Shown here piece after piece: positions 46,509 through 57,529 of a DNA stretch of 64,000 nt. Within the stretch, counting starts at the first letter, position 1. Each line of letters begins with the position of its first letter. The stretch comes from Diplonema japonicum. Taxonomy: Eukaryota; Euglenozoa; Diplonemea; Diplonemida; Diplonemidae. The position numbers and the translations under genes are program-made. The stretch covers positions 379,501 to 443,500 of the forward strand of contig OZ025708.1 in NCBI GenBank assembly GCA_964019335.1. The letters run 5' to 3'. Below the pieces are notes generated by a model that worked only from the letters and a program-made list of their open reading frames with translations, made no database searches and was not told where the DNA came from.

Positions 46509-46583
46509 AAAATAAGAAATAAAAATAAAAAGGGGGTCAAAGAAAAAGTTTTTTTTTTTGAGTATCCAAAACTTTTTTTTTAA
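45618..46583. other. Low-complexity intergenic region
   Basis: A, T, G and C homopolymers from the PABPN1-like stop to the TTAA (46580-46583) at the left end of the piggyBac element. No gene is seen. Confidence 0.55.
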
Positions 46584-48000
46584 CCCATAACACTCCGGGG
46601 CCTATCTACATAGGGGTCCCTTTTTTGCTCCTTTTCATAATTTGAGGGGGAAAATGGCAGCATTCAACCCCCGTTTGCAGGTAAAACGGGTTTTTTGGAC
46701 CAGGAAAATTAAAAAAAAAGTTCAAAAATTAATAAAAATACAAAGGGGATGAAGAGTTGAATGGCCGTAGGGTGCTCAAAAACGACCATGTCAAAATGGG
46801 TTGTGCACGGGGGGGTGTAAATTGAGCATCCTGGGACAAAAAAGGCAGCATCAGGACCCCTCAGATGTCTCAGACCGAGAGAAGTGCCTATTTGCGGGTG
46901 GAATATCGGCCTCGAAATCGTCAAGAGGCCTTTTTGGGGTGATGGAAGAGTGGTAGTTCTTTCACAGGGCTTCGGCCAGACCCACAGTCAAAAAGTAGCT
47001 ATCGCAAACTACCGTGTTGTCATTTCCCCGGAAAGGCTTTGTAACCCCAGCCCTGCTTTTTCCACAACACTGAAATCTTCAAGTGCGTACCCCTCGATTT
47101 TGGTGGCGTGGAGTGAAAACGCAAAAGATAACCCGTGCTCGCGCAGTTTAGGCAGTAGATTTTTATGCCATATCTTTTACGCTTGAAAGGACAGTAGACC
47201 CGCAGCCCCCAATTGCCCCGTGAAGGTACGAGTGTCTCGTCAATGCTTAATTATTTTCCTGGCACTGCTGCTTTTGCCCACTTGTCACCAATTCTGTCGG
47301 AAACCCTCGTATCTTCACAACACATCACCGTTTGACTCTTCTGTGTGAGTGAAGTGGAGGCTACTTTTGATTTCCCAGTAGCGTCTCCTGGGCATCGTGT
47401 TCCTGAAAAGGGGGATTTTCATGGGTCCTGTGGACCAATACGACTGCTGATTCTGGGCACGCCGTAAACCCATCGCAATGCTCAATCCGAGTAAGCGGTG
47501 GAGTCCTGGGTCGAAATTTTATCAATCTCAGCGTCCTTTTGCTTGTTTGTCTCTTCTTGGATGACGTCTGTTAACTTCTTATAAAAAAACCGAAGGAATA
47601 ACCATTTTGCGTCGTCAGGTTTCTGCGTACCACGGGACAGCTTTTTTTCTCCCCACTGGCCTATTTTATGGTCTCTATGGGTACCAACTCCCTTACCCAT
47701 GAAGGTTGGACCTCGTCCGTAGCTGTTTTGGCTTTACCTTTGCGTTTTTTGGGAACAATTTGGGCACAGTATGCACACCCGTTATTTTGCTTTTTAGCCT
47801 ATCTACTCGGATTTGGGACCCACTTGGTGGGTGGATAACAAGGTAAAGTGATGCAGCGCAGCATGAATTGCAGTTGAAAATAACTCCTCACTATAGTCGT
47901 TCTTGGAGATCCAGGGGGTCGTGGGGACGAAAAAGTACTTAGAGAAAAAAAAAACGATTTTTTCAAAACGACAAATATTTGCGCCTTGGAGTGTTATGGG
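46584..48000. mobile_element. piggyBac-type DNA transposon with intact ends
   Basis: A 1,417-bp element bounded by perfect 13-bp terminal inverted repeats: CCCATAACACTCC at 46584-46596 and its complement ending in GGG at 48000. Pairing continues beyond two mismatches for three more bases. Both sides carry TTAA (46580-46583 and 48001-48004), the target-site duplication diagnostic of piggyBac. Inside is a decayed piggyBac transposase on the minus strand. At 1.4 kb it is shorter than typical autonomous elements, so part of the gene may also be lost. It sits just upstream of the patatin gene, whose start lies 73 bp past the element. Confidence 0.95.
46709..47700 (-). pseudogene. piggyBac transposase (DDE_Tnp_1_7) pseudogene
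   Basis: Minus-strand fragments in shifting frames follow the transposase order. FFYKKLTDVIQEETNKQ lies near 47560-47610. IAMGLRRAQNQQSYWSTGP, with the family Y-W-S, lies near 47430-47480, followed by MPRRRYWEIKSSLHFT. LSIDETLVP (47231-47247 region) has the first catalytic Asp, followed by GNWGLRVYCPFKRKRYGIKI. An in-frame stop precedes SIDET, and frameshifts separate the other blocks, so no active enzyme can be made. The later catalytic Asp residues and the C-terminal Cys-rich zinc finger are not clearly readable. Confidence 0.88.
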
Positions 48001-48072
48001 TTAAAAAAAATTAAAAAAAAAAAACACCCCCCTCAGTACATTTTTTTTTTTCAAATAATAAATGAAACAAAA

Positions 48073-51000
48073 ATGACTAGAAAAAAAAAGCAGCAAATGA
48101 CACAAGAACCGAAACAGGACACCAACCACCAACCGATCAACGGTCCAACAACGTCTTCCTACGGAACCACCACGAAAACGCGCACAAAACCAAGCCCCAA
48201 CTGGTTCCCAAACTTACTACTACTCGCTCTAACAGTCACAGTGGTAAGAGGCGTCATTACACACATATGGCCAGGCGTAGACCTCGGTTTAGATGTAACA
48301 AGAATTATTTTCAACACGATAGATGAGATTTATGTATCGGCAGGGCTAGCATGCACACTTGCTGTAACTCTGTACATCAGACGGAAAAAGAGTAGAAATA
48401 AAAAAGACAAAACAACCCACTCCCCAGAGTACACCGCGCACAGAAAGGTTCCGAATCCCATCATGAATCTGACTCCCATCCCTACCGACAAAGAACCTTT
48501 TCAACGCGTAGTAGATGATGAATGGTTTGAAATTGCCAATGCCCGGCAAGACAGAGGCCATTCGTTAAACGACAAGCTACGAGGAATGTGCTTTTCAGGC
48601 GGTGGTATACGAGCAGCGTCATACATGGCGGGTGCAATGGAGATTTTAGAACAGACCAGGCTCCTTCCTCTTTGCGACTATCTTTCCACCGTATCGGGAG
48701 GAGGCTATACTGGGTCTGCGTTCATGACTCGTGATAAAGAAGCTAGCAACACAGTTAGCAGGCTAGTCCGTAGGATGACAGTGAACAGTGATTATCTGGG
48801 GGTTTCCTCCAACGAGGCAAACACCATCGCCACGATGGACTTCGCGTTGTCGGTCACGGCGGCCCTCGCCAACAATTGTATCAGCGTGCTCGCGTACTCT
48901 ATTGTTCTCGCCGAGTACACGAACTTCCTGCTGCTCTGGCGCGGTGTCAAGCAACCCGACATCACCGCCTTCCTCGTCGGCGATGAAATCAACAACCTAA
49001 AGGGCGTTTTTATCAAATGGTTCGGAATGGTGATCCTTGGTGTGTCCATAATCTGGATCATTGTCTTCGGTCTCTACTCCGCCACTGCTTCCAAAAAAGG
49101 TTCCGTCCCTGTGAACTTCACGACCCGTGCTACGAGTAAAACAAAGCGAATGACGAGGATGAAGGCAAGGACTGCACCGGACCACCTTGGGCTGCATAGA
49201 TGCGAAAGCTCAATTATCGATTTTGAGCCAGAATCGACCTCATTCCCGCCACGTGCAGCCACCATGTCGCAGTCCCTGATGGAGTGCGATGAAGACACTG
49301 TCTCGGATGACGACAAAGACGATCATGACAAGGACGCTCACGACCCACGCGAGAGACGCCTGCAAGTCAACCATTTACTGTCATACTTGTGCAGGTGCCT
49401 GGTTGTGTTGGTGTGTGCCTTTGTATCGCTGATATGCCTCTTGTTCATCATGAAGTACCTCCTCTCGCTCCGGCAGAATGAGGAATCTAACAAGGTGCTT
49501 ATCTCTGTCGAGCTGGCTGCCATCATCCTTTTCGGCCTGGCACGTGGAGGGTCGCGGTCTGACACAATGGCCTCCGAAAGCACAAGAGTCGTTCTTCTTG
49601 TGCTGGTGGGGCTTGCGGGTGTGGTTGCCGTGCTGTTCATCGTAGGCAGGATCATGCTGTGGCGAATCTTAGGATGCAGCTTCACTGCGTGCGAACCCGA
49701 AACTTGCGACGTGCTGTACGGGGCGTGTGGGTGCCAGCCATCCCAGCACCTCCTGCTTGGGATATATGTATGTAACAAAGCAACCTCTCCCATTACACGT
49801 CTTTCAGATCTACGTGTTGGTTGTCGAAGTGTTCATCCGTGAGCCGCTCGGTCAAGCACTGCACGACATGTACCGCAGGAGGTTAGTTGGGTCTTTCTAC
49901 AAGGTATGAGGACGGAACAGCACGCACCTTTAAAAAAAAAAACAGAATGGAAGGGACAAGCCGTTTAAGGAGATCCCTCGTCGGCCTTACTTCATTTGCA
50001 ACGTTGCGCTGAACAACATGCAAGACCCGACGACGGGGTCGAGGACGACGCACCCGTTCTTCCTGTCGAAGAGGTACTGCGGCAGCCCGCTGACGGGGTA
50101 CAAAACCGCTGAATATCTGAACACGTACCTCAGCAAGGGGATGGCCATCAGCGGGGCTGCGCTGTCCACGCAGTTCGACACTTTCCTGACAGCGCCAATG
50201 AAGATGGCCATGATGCTGATGGGCATCGACCTTGGGGAGTGGTTCAGGTTCAGACGCGATTCCCCGATGCGGCACTACACCGTGCAGCTGGTGAGCTCGT
50301 TGCCGTACATTCTTCTGATCTTCGCGTCACAGTTGGTCACCTCTGACAACCAATCACTCTCGGAGCCGCAGATCTGGCTGTACGGAACCAGTCTCACTCT
50401 CTTTGTGACGCCTGTTATCCTGATGGTGCTGTGGGGGATGCTGTTGCAGGTGTTCAAGCTTAAACACTCAAACATCTTCCTGCACCTCCCGCTGTACAGG
50501 AAGATCTACCAGTTCTTTGGCTTCCTATCATGGAGGCACGACCCTTTCTTCTACCTAGCAGACGGAGGCTGGTTCGACTACTACGGGTTGTACGAGCTGC
50601 TGAGGAGGGGGAACGAGGAGATCTTTCTGTTCGATGCCGACGCCGACCACACGAACTACAAGGAGCTGCTGGAGTCTCTGTTCAAGGCCGAGTCGGATCT
50701 GGGGATAACAGTGGATCTCAGCACGGCAGGGGACGCGTTTACAGCAGCTATGCAAAACAGGAGAGGCGGGACAACGGCCAAGAGCGGACTCATCGACACA
50801 AACACCATCCACGTGAAGTTGTTTTACCCACCTGACGAGCACGGCTTCTCACGTGCCTGTGATTTGTGGATTGGAAAGCTCTCTCTCACAGGCGAAGAGC
50901 CACCTTGGCTGAAGCTGTATGCTCTCTCAGATGATGAATTCCCGCATCACTCTGTCAGCAACCAGGGCTTCGATAGCCGTACCTTCCGTGCCTACCGCGA

Positions 51001-51094
51001 GCTGGGCCGCTTTGTCGCTGATAAGATGATCCAAGCAAGGAACGCGTACATACAGTCAAGTGTAAGGAGGACAAATTTTCAGTTTCCAAGCTAA
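48073..51094 (+). CDS. Multi-pass membrane patatin-like phospholipase
   Basis: Three exons (introns 49768-49807, GTATGT...TCAG, and 49904-49945, GTATGA...ACAG) give 979 residues. Patatins hydrolyse acyl esters of phospholipids using a Ser-Asp dyad. The oxyanion-hole motif GGGIRAAS (~176-183), nucleophile Ser208 in TVSGGGY and catalytic Asp803 in LADGGWFDYYGLYELLRRG are all present; the usual GxSxG has Thr in place of its first Gly. NVALNNMQDP and the conserved AISGAAL lie in the third exon. At least six hydrophobic helices occur: two before the catalytic motif (~45-105), others in the large insertion between Ser and Asp (~275-555), and more after ~700. The catalytic halves are thus split by a membrane region. 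The start is the first in-frame ATG downstream of the piggyBac element. Confidence 0.88.
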
Positions 51095-51249
51095 CACCTC
51101 CTCCCCTAGAGATATGCCCTCCCCTTTCCCCCCCCCTTTTTTTTTCTTAGTTCTAAAACTGTACCCCTTTTTATTCTCGTTTCGATGGATAGATTGTATC
51201 TTCTTCCATCTTGTTCTCTGATTTTGTGAATGTCAACACCACAGGCATC

Positions 51250-54200
51250 ATGTACGGCGAGCGGGGTTGGAGAGACCGCAGCAGGGACAGAGACAGGGAC
51301 AGGGATCTGCGTGACACATCGAGCATCGCAAGTAGCGGGTACACACCTTCAAGAGGAGATAGGGATAGGGATAGGGGGAGGTGGCTGCCTCCTGGGAATG
51401 ACAGATCTTATGAGAGGCCGAGCAACGACAGGTACGACAGAAGTAGCAGAAGGAGCAGGTCCAAGAGCGCCTACTCAGACAGGCATAGCGATATAAGTGA
51501 ACGGGATGAGAGGCTCGAACTTGATAAGCTATCAAGGAACATCCATGAGACAAAGGGCCTACTGGGACACCTGAAGGCGTTGAATGGCAATGGAGTAAGC
51601 GAGTCCACAACTGTATGGGTGGGGAAGAAGGATAAATATGGTAGAGAGATAAAGGAAAACAGGGAACGAGAAAGGGACAGGGATATGGAAAAAGAACGAG
51701 AGCGAGAAGAAAGACAGAGGGAGCGGGAGAGGGAACGAGAACGTGAGCGAGAGCGTGAGCGCTCGACACGCAGGGGCCGCACCATGGAGACACTGATGCA
51801 GGAGTTCTTGCAAGCGAACGATTTATCTGCTTCGTCACACGACGTTGTAACGTGCCACGAGCGTTGGGAGGATTTTCTGGCCACAAAAGCCCCTGAGGTG
51901 GCGCAAAACAGTCTCTCCCAAGCGGAAATCCGCAGGCTCATCACCGCCTTCAATGACTTGCAGTATAGCAATCACAAGCTGGCCCTGGTAGTCACAGAAG
52001 CCCACCCAAGGATGGAGGGTCGTCTGGAAGCACCAAGGCCTGTTTCCTTCACTGAGCTACAAAAAGGGTTATCGCTCGCCGCTCTCATCACAGAAGAGGA
52101 ACAGGTGATCAAGAACATATGTGTGGACCTTGACGAAGTGCTAGATGGCAAAAGGTCATCTTCGGGTCCCCCTGCTAGGGACTACGAGGATCTGGTGGAA
52201 AGGAACAGAGACATGTCGCGGGACCTGCGCGAAGCAGACCTCAGAAGGGAAAACGACGACCGGCTTATCAGAGAGCTCGAGGACAGGCTCGAGGCAGCAG
52301 AGAGCCGCAGCACGCTGCATTCATTGGCGGCGACAATTGACGACCTGCGCAGCACTGTCTCTGCCATGATCCCTGAGGGCAATCAAGCGTTGAACTTAGA
52401 ACACAGAAGCCTCTCGAGAGTTGGCAGTCTAGAAGCAGAGCTCGACAGACTTGTTGAGGTGTCCGAATGCATCGCAAGGTTGGGCCCGTTGATGCCTGTC
52501 GCTGATGCTGATGGCGAGCCGTACGCGAACCCGAGGATGGAGGTGGCGCGAATCGATGACACACAACGGATCCTGATGCTAGAGGAGGAGATCGACAGGC
52601 TCAGTAAGAGCGCGGTGGGGGGACAGAACGATGCCATTCTGTCGGAGCTCGTTCACGAGAAGAACGCGTCGATCAACAAACTTGAAGACGAGCTGCGTGC
52701 AGTGCAGAGGAGCATGAAGGAGGTGGAGGACAGCCACGAGCAGCTGATCGACAAGAACAACGCGGACCAAGACCACTACGACGAGCTGCTGGACGAGATG
52801 TCGTCCCTCAGGCAGCGCAACAAGCAGCTGCACGACGAAATCCGCGACATGCGTGGCGGTGAGCGGTCTGACGTCGAGGCATCGCTGTACAACGAGATCG
52901 ACACTCTGCAAGAGGAGCTGCGGAACATCAAGGAACAGCTGGCCGCGCTGAAGGACGAGCTAGCGGACAAAAGGGAACGTGAGGCCGAGTTGCTGCAAGA
53001 GATAAGCGATCTACAGAACCAGCTCGACACGAAGCACGACACAACGGGTGTGGATGACCTCTACGAAGAGATTTACGCCCTCAAAGACGAGCTCAACAGG
53101 AAGAAGGCAGAGCTCACCGTGTTGAAGGAGCGGGGCAAGGGACAGGGAGACGACAAGGAGCTCATCGACGAAATCGAGTACTTAAGGGAAGAGCTTAAAA
53201 ACGCCGACATAAAGAACAGCACATCAGGCCCCCGGGAAAGCGGGGGGGCGAGTGAGCCTGTGGAGACAGCGAACAAATTCGCTCAGACAGAAGTGTTCGC
53301 AAGGGAGGCGTCGGAGATCCAGCTGGCATCGTGCATGGGGTCGGACGAGGAGGAAGAGATAATGCATTTGCATGCAAAGATTAAAAACTTAGAAAATAAG
53401 CTGAATGAGAGTAATGTGCTGCTACAAGACTTCCAAGAAAGGGAGTCAGAGCAGCAGGAGCAGCTGAACCTCACACATGACACGGAACACGTGGACGCAC
53501 TGACGTACGAGAACGCAGAGCTGAACGATAGGATTATGAAGCTGGAGGAGATCCTTGAGGAGCGTGACCAGCAGCTGCAGGACGCCTACCGCGACATACG
53601 TATGTTAACCCGCTCACACCCCACCCCACCCACTACAGAAGTACACGATAGCGAAGCCGTAAGGCGAGCATCAATGCCAGATGAGGCCGTTGATACTTAC
53701 AGCCAAGAGAGTCCGGGCCACGCACGTGACACAAAACTGCTGGAAGAAGCCCTGTCCAAGCTAGACCATCGGGACGAAGGTCTCATGGAAGACCTGCACG
53801 GTTTAGTCAGTAGCCTGAAGCGTCGGGACGGCAAACGTGTGCAAGAGATGGAGGAGCAGATGAAGCTTCAGAAGCAGAACTACCTGTTGCAACAGCAGCT
53901 GAAAGAGAAGCAGCACAAGGAAGAGATAGAGGCGCTGAAAAAGAACGCGAAAGGGGGGCAGACACAACCGCAGAAGCAACAAACACAACCGCAACAAAAA
54001 CTAAAGAAGAAAGTAACGACGACGGCGGCAAAACGCAGACCGAAACAACAGAAATACCCGTTTTTAGGGTTGGAACTAGGGGCCCTGCGGGTATGAATAG
54101 ACAAAAAAAAGGGGGGGGGTAACATAATTGATACTCACAGTCGGAGATCGGGGGCCACGGTGGGCTGAGGGTGGTTGACGTCAGGGGGCCGTCGCTAGCT

Positions 54201-54960
54201 GCGGGTCTGCAGCAAGGGGACGTGATCACCGAAGTGGAGGGTGTGCAGATAACAGAACAGGACGACATCAAGACGGCCATATCGAAGCACTCACCTGCCG
54301 ATGCTGTGTACATGAAGCTTGTGAGGGAGGGTACCCTGTACGAGGTGGACGTGCAGCCAGAGGAGAGCGACATCGCTGTATGTAGTGACAACACTAAACA
54401 CATCAACACCCACAGCCCGGCCAAGGTGCCAAGTACACGACAAAGGTGCTCGTGAAGCAGAAGGTGCCTACGTACGCCACTGCAGCCCCCAGACCTTCTC
54501 ACTCCCATAGCCACTCCACACCTGTCAACTCGGCCCCCTACCCACCCGCGGCCTCACGGAGATACTCGGGCAAGGAGCTTGCTGCGGAGTCTCAGGCGAT
54601 CTTCAAGAAGCACAATCTGGTATGGTTTTGTAGCGCTCGTTCTCCTTGTCGCCATTCCTCTAACTCGTTCTTTCCTTGGCTTTTCGCAATGTTACTCGAA
54701 GTAACCCCCAAATGTGCAAACCGGGTCCTTCGTATTCTTCGTTGCTTTCCGCCGTAATGCTGCGCAAGCAGCTGAAAGGGGGAAATCTAGCTCTTCTTCG
54801 GTCTTCGTGCTTTCTCATCTTTTTGAAAAAGAAAAAGAAAAAGAAAACAAAAAAAAAAAAAAAAAAAATTCTTTTTTTCAAATTCAAAAAAAATCCATAA
54901 CCACAGCTGGAAGGGATGCCCGAGCCACCCAGCCATGTCAGAGGCCTTAGAGATTACTAA
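51250..54960 (+). CDS. RD/RE-repeat coiled-coil protein with C-terminal PDZ domain
   Basis: Four exons encode about 1,111 residues. Introns: 54091-54140, 54378-54415 and an unusually long 54620-54906. The N-terminus carries Arg-Asp dipeptide repeats (RSRDRDRDRDLRD) and an Arg-Glu tract (RERERERERERERE, ~165-180), like RNA- or condensate-linked low-complexity regions. A central coiled coil spans ~330-900. The second exon encodes a PDZ domain: GGLRVVDVRGPSLAAGLQQG then DVITEVEGVQITEQDDIKTA. The third exon adds KYTTKVLVKQKVP and a His/Ser/Pro linker, and the last ends LEGMPEPPSHVRGLRDY. PDZ domains bind C-terminal peptides, so a scaffold role is inferred. I chose ATG 51250 (MYGERGWRDRS), which follows an acceptor-like CACCACAG; the upstream extension of the frame has no ATG. 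Confidence 0.78.
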
Positions 54961-55299
54961 GAAAGCAGCACCGGCAACACCTTTTTTTTTTTTGTTTTTG
55001 TTCTGTTACTCCCCCCCCTCCCCCCTTCTTCTTTTTTCTTGTTTTTTTTTTCTCTTTTTTGTATAGTACTGTGTTTATGGAGGAGGAGGGGGGAGGGGGG
55101 GACGAATCTCTGGGTAGGGGAGAAAATCTTTTTTTTTTCCTCTGTTTTTTTTTTTTTTTTTACTCCCATTTATTTTATTTTATTCCCCCATTTTTTTAAC
55201 CTTCCCTTTATTTTTTTTAAACCCCCCCTTTTCAAAAGAAAAAAATGACCAAAACTACACAAGGAAAGGGGAAAGGGGGGAACAAAAAAAAAAAAGGAT
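54961..55299. other. Low-complexity intergenic region
   Basis: T-, C- and G-rich runs between the PDZ gene and the OSBP-like gene. No gene or RNA is seen. Confidence 0.55.
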
Positions 55300-56062
55300 A
55301 TGAGCAACAAACCGTACCCATACGAGGTGACTGCTAAGATAGCCCCGCAAGGGTCAGGGCACAATTATGAATACACCGCAGAGGCGTTGAAAGAGGAAAG
55401 GGACGCCGTGTGGACGTTCGTAAGGAGGCTGGGTGCGACATTTTACGAGGGTAAGGACTTGGTGAGCGTGTCGATGCCCGTTACATTGTGTGAGCCAGCG
55501 AGCTTCTTGGAACGAATGTGCCGGGGGTGGGTGACTATGCCCTCATATTGCAAGGCGATTCTTGACACAAAATGTGAGATCGAACGGATGAAGCTCGTAG
55601 TGGCCATGGTGGTGTCGGGGCTTCATAAAAATTTAAACTGCAAGAAACCATTCAACCCCGTTCTGGGGGAGACCTACGAGGCAACTTTTGAAGACGGGTC
55701 CCACATACACGTGGAGCAAACCTCCCACCATCCGCCTGTTTCCTCCTGGGAGGTCCACTCCCATGACAACACCTGGAAATTCACAGGAACCGCGAAATGG
55801 AGTGGGTACTTCGCGGGTAACGCCGTAAAGGGCGGCCAACAGGGCGTCAACTGCCTTGAGTTCAGCGATGGATACCGAGTGGAGTGGGTCCTCCCGAACA
55901 TCCATGTGTCGGGAGTTCTGTCGGGCAATCGAATTCTAGACCATGTGGGTGCCATTGAATTCAAAGACAACTCCACACCCTCTTACACCTGCAAGGTCGG
56001 GTTCGGCGACCAACGAAAGCTGGTGGAATGGATGCAAGACAGTGGGAAATGTATGTTAGGGG

Positions 56063-56097
<35 letters not shown>

Positions 56098-56539
56098 GGG
56101 ATAGCCGGTGCGCTGACTGGTGGGTGGTTGTCAGGTGGCCAAGCCGAAGCAAAAGTTCAAGACGATGAACTTACCGGCGAGATATTCCTCACTCCTTGCA
56201 GTGGAAACGCTGAGAAGAAGGTGGTCGTGGCGACGGTTATGGGGTCTTGGTTGAAGGGGGTTGACTTTCAAGACCAAGGAACGGAGGTGTTGAAAAGATA
56301 TTGGGAGAAGGACAATACCCTAGTCACCTTGATAGATAATGACCTTCCTGCGAATGTGCTGCCCACCGACTCGCGGCTGCGGAAGGATATTTCGCACCTT
56401 AAAGAGAACAACCTTGATGCTGCCCAGGAACACAAAGAGGAGATAGAAAACGTATGTGATTAGGGAGAAAAAAAAAAAAAAAAAAAAAAAAAAACAGAGG
56501 CAACGTCGTTTGAACAAAATACGGAAGGGTGCAGCGTGA
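55300..56539 (+). CDS. Oxysterol-binding protein-related lipid transfer protein
   Basis: Moves sterol or PI4P between membranes at contact sites. The 381-residue spliced protein is essentially one ORD (lipid-binding barrel). It has LERMCRGWVTMPSY near the lid, KKPFNPVLGETYEA and the family fingerprint EQTSHHPPVS (canonical EQVSHHPP, so one substitution). There is no PH domain and no clear FFAT motif, making it a short ORP like yeast Osh4-Osh7. Introns 56051-56098 (phase 1, restoring a Trp codon) and 56452-56497 (GTATGT...ACAG) are removed. The terminal exon adds RQRRLNKIRKGAA, extending the charged C-terminal helix typical of ORPs. Confidence 0.93.
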
Positions 56540-57529
56540 GATAAAGGGAAAGAAAAGGGGGGGGGGGGGGGGGGGTGGGACACAACAGAAAATGTATAGA
56601 GGTTTTCTTCCTTTTTCCCCCCTTCGTTTTTTTTTTCTTTCTCTGTGCAGCAGCCTGACCATGACCAAATATCTTTCGGTGGTTAAACCACATGAGATTC
56701 CCCCCCCCCCCCCCACCTTTTGAGTGTGTTTTTTTTTTTTCCCCGTTGCCAACAATTCTTCCATCGCTCTGTGAGTTCTTTTTTTCCTTTCTTTTCGTTT
56801 TTTAGTGTCCCGTGCATGTGCAAAAAAAAAGTTTTTTTTGTCTCAAAAAGTTTTTTTAAGTTTTGTTAACTATGAGGTTGTCTTTTGACAAGTCATGTCT
56901 AGCGTCTTCCCCCATCGTATATGTGGGGACTCTTTTTTGTTTTTTTTTTTTTTTTTTGTTTCGTTCAGAATGTGCCATATCCAAAAAGAAAAAAGAAGGG
57001 AAATTAAAAGAGAGAACATACACACTCTCTTCCCGCCACCTACACCCCCCCCCCCCCCCCCCCCCTCCCAACACTGTTCCAATCGGAAAAAAAGAAAACA
57101 AACAAAAAAGAAATGAAGGAAAAACCTCCAACTGTCCCCTCCTTTTTTTTTTTTTTTTTTCGTTTGCTTTCGTACGTCGCAATTTCTTTCTTTTGTTTTG
57201 TTTTTGTTTGCTGTTGTTTTAACAATATTATTTTGTCGAGACTACAAAAAAAAAAAAACAAAACGAAAAACAAAAAAAAAAAACTAGTTTATGGCAGGTG
57301 TAATGGGCTATATTTTGTAATTGGGTATTTTAAAAAAAAAGAAAAGAAAAAAGAAAAAAAAAAAGAAATACCGTGCGCACAAAACAAAATGAAAAGAGCC
57401 AAAACTAGTTTTTTTTTTTTTTTTTTTTTTCTTCTTTTTCTTTTCATTATTTCATGCTCGTTCCCTTGGCTTTGAAAACTCCTTTTTTTTCAGAGCGTCC
57501 CCCCCCCAAAAAAAAAACAAATAAAAAAT
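56540..57529. other. Low-complexity intergenic region
   Basis: G, C, A and T homopolymers with small ordinary islands at about 56640-56700 and 56865-56930. No frame or known RNA motif is recognised. The segment TTTTTTTTCAG ending at 57493 precedes the next start and resembles an acceptor. Confidence 0.5.

Noticed and set aside
46580-48004. Element boundary as an assembly artefact
   Set aside because: TTAA on both sides, inverted ends and a correctly oriented transposase remnant agree with a real piggyBac insertion.
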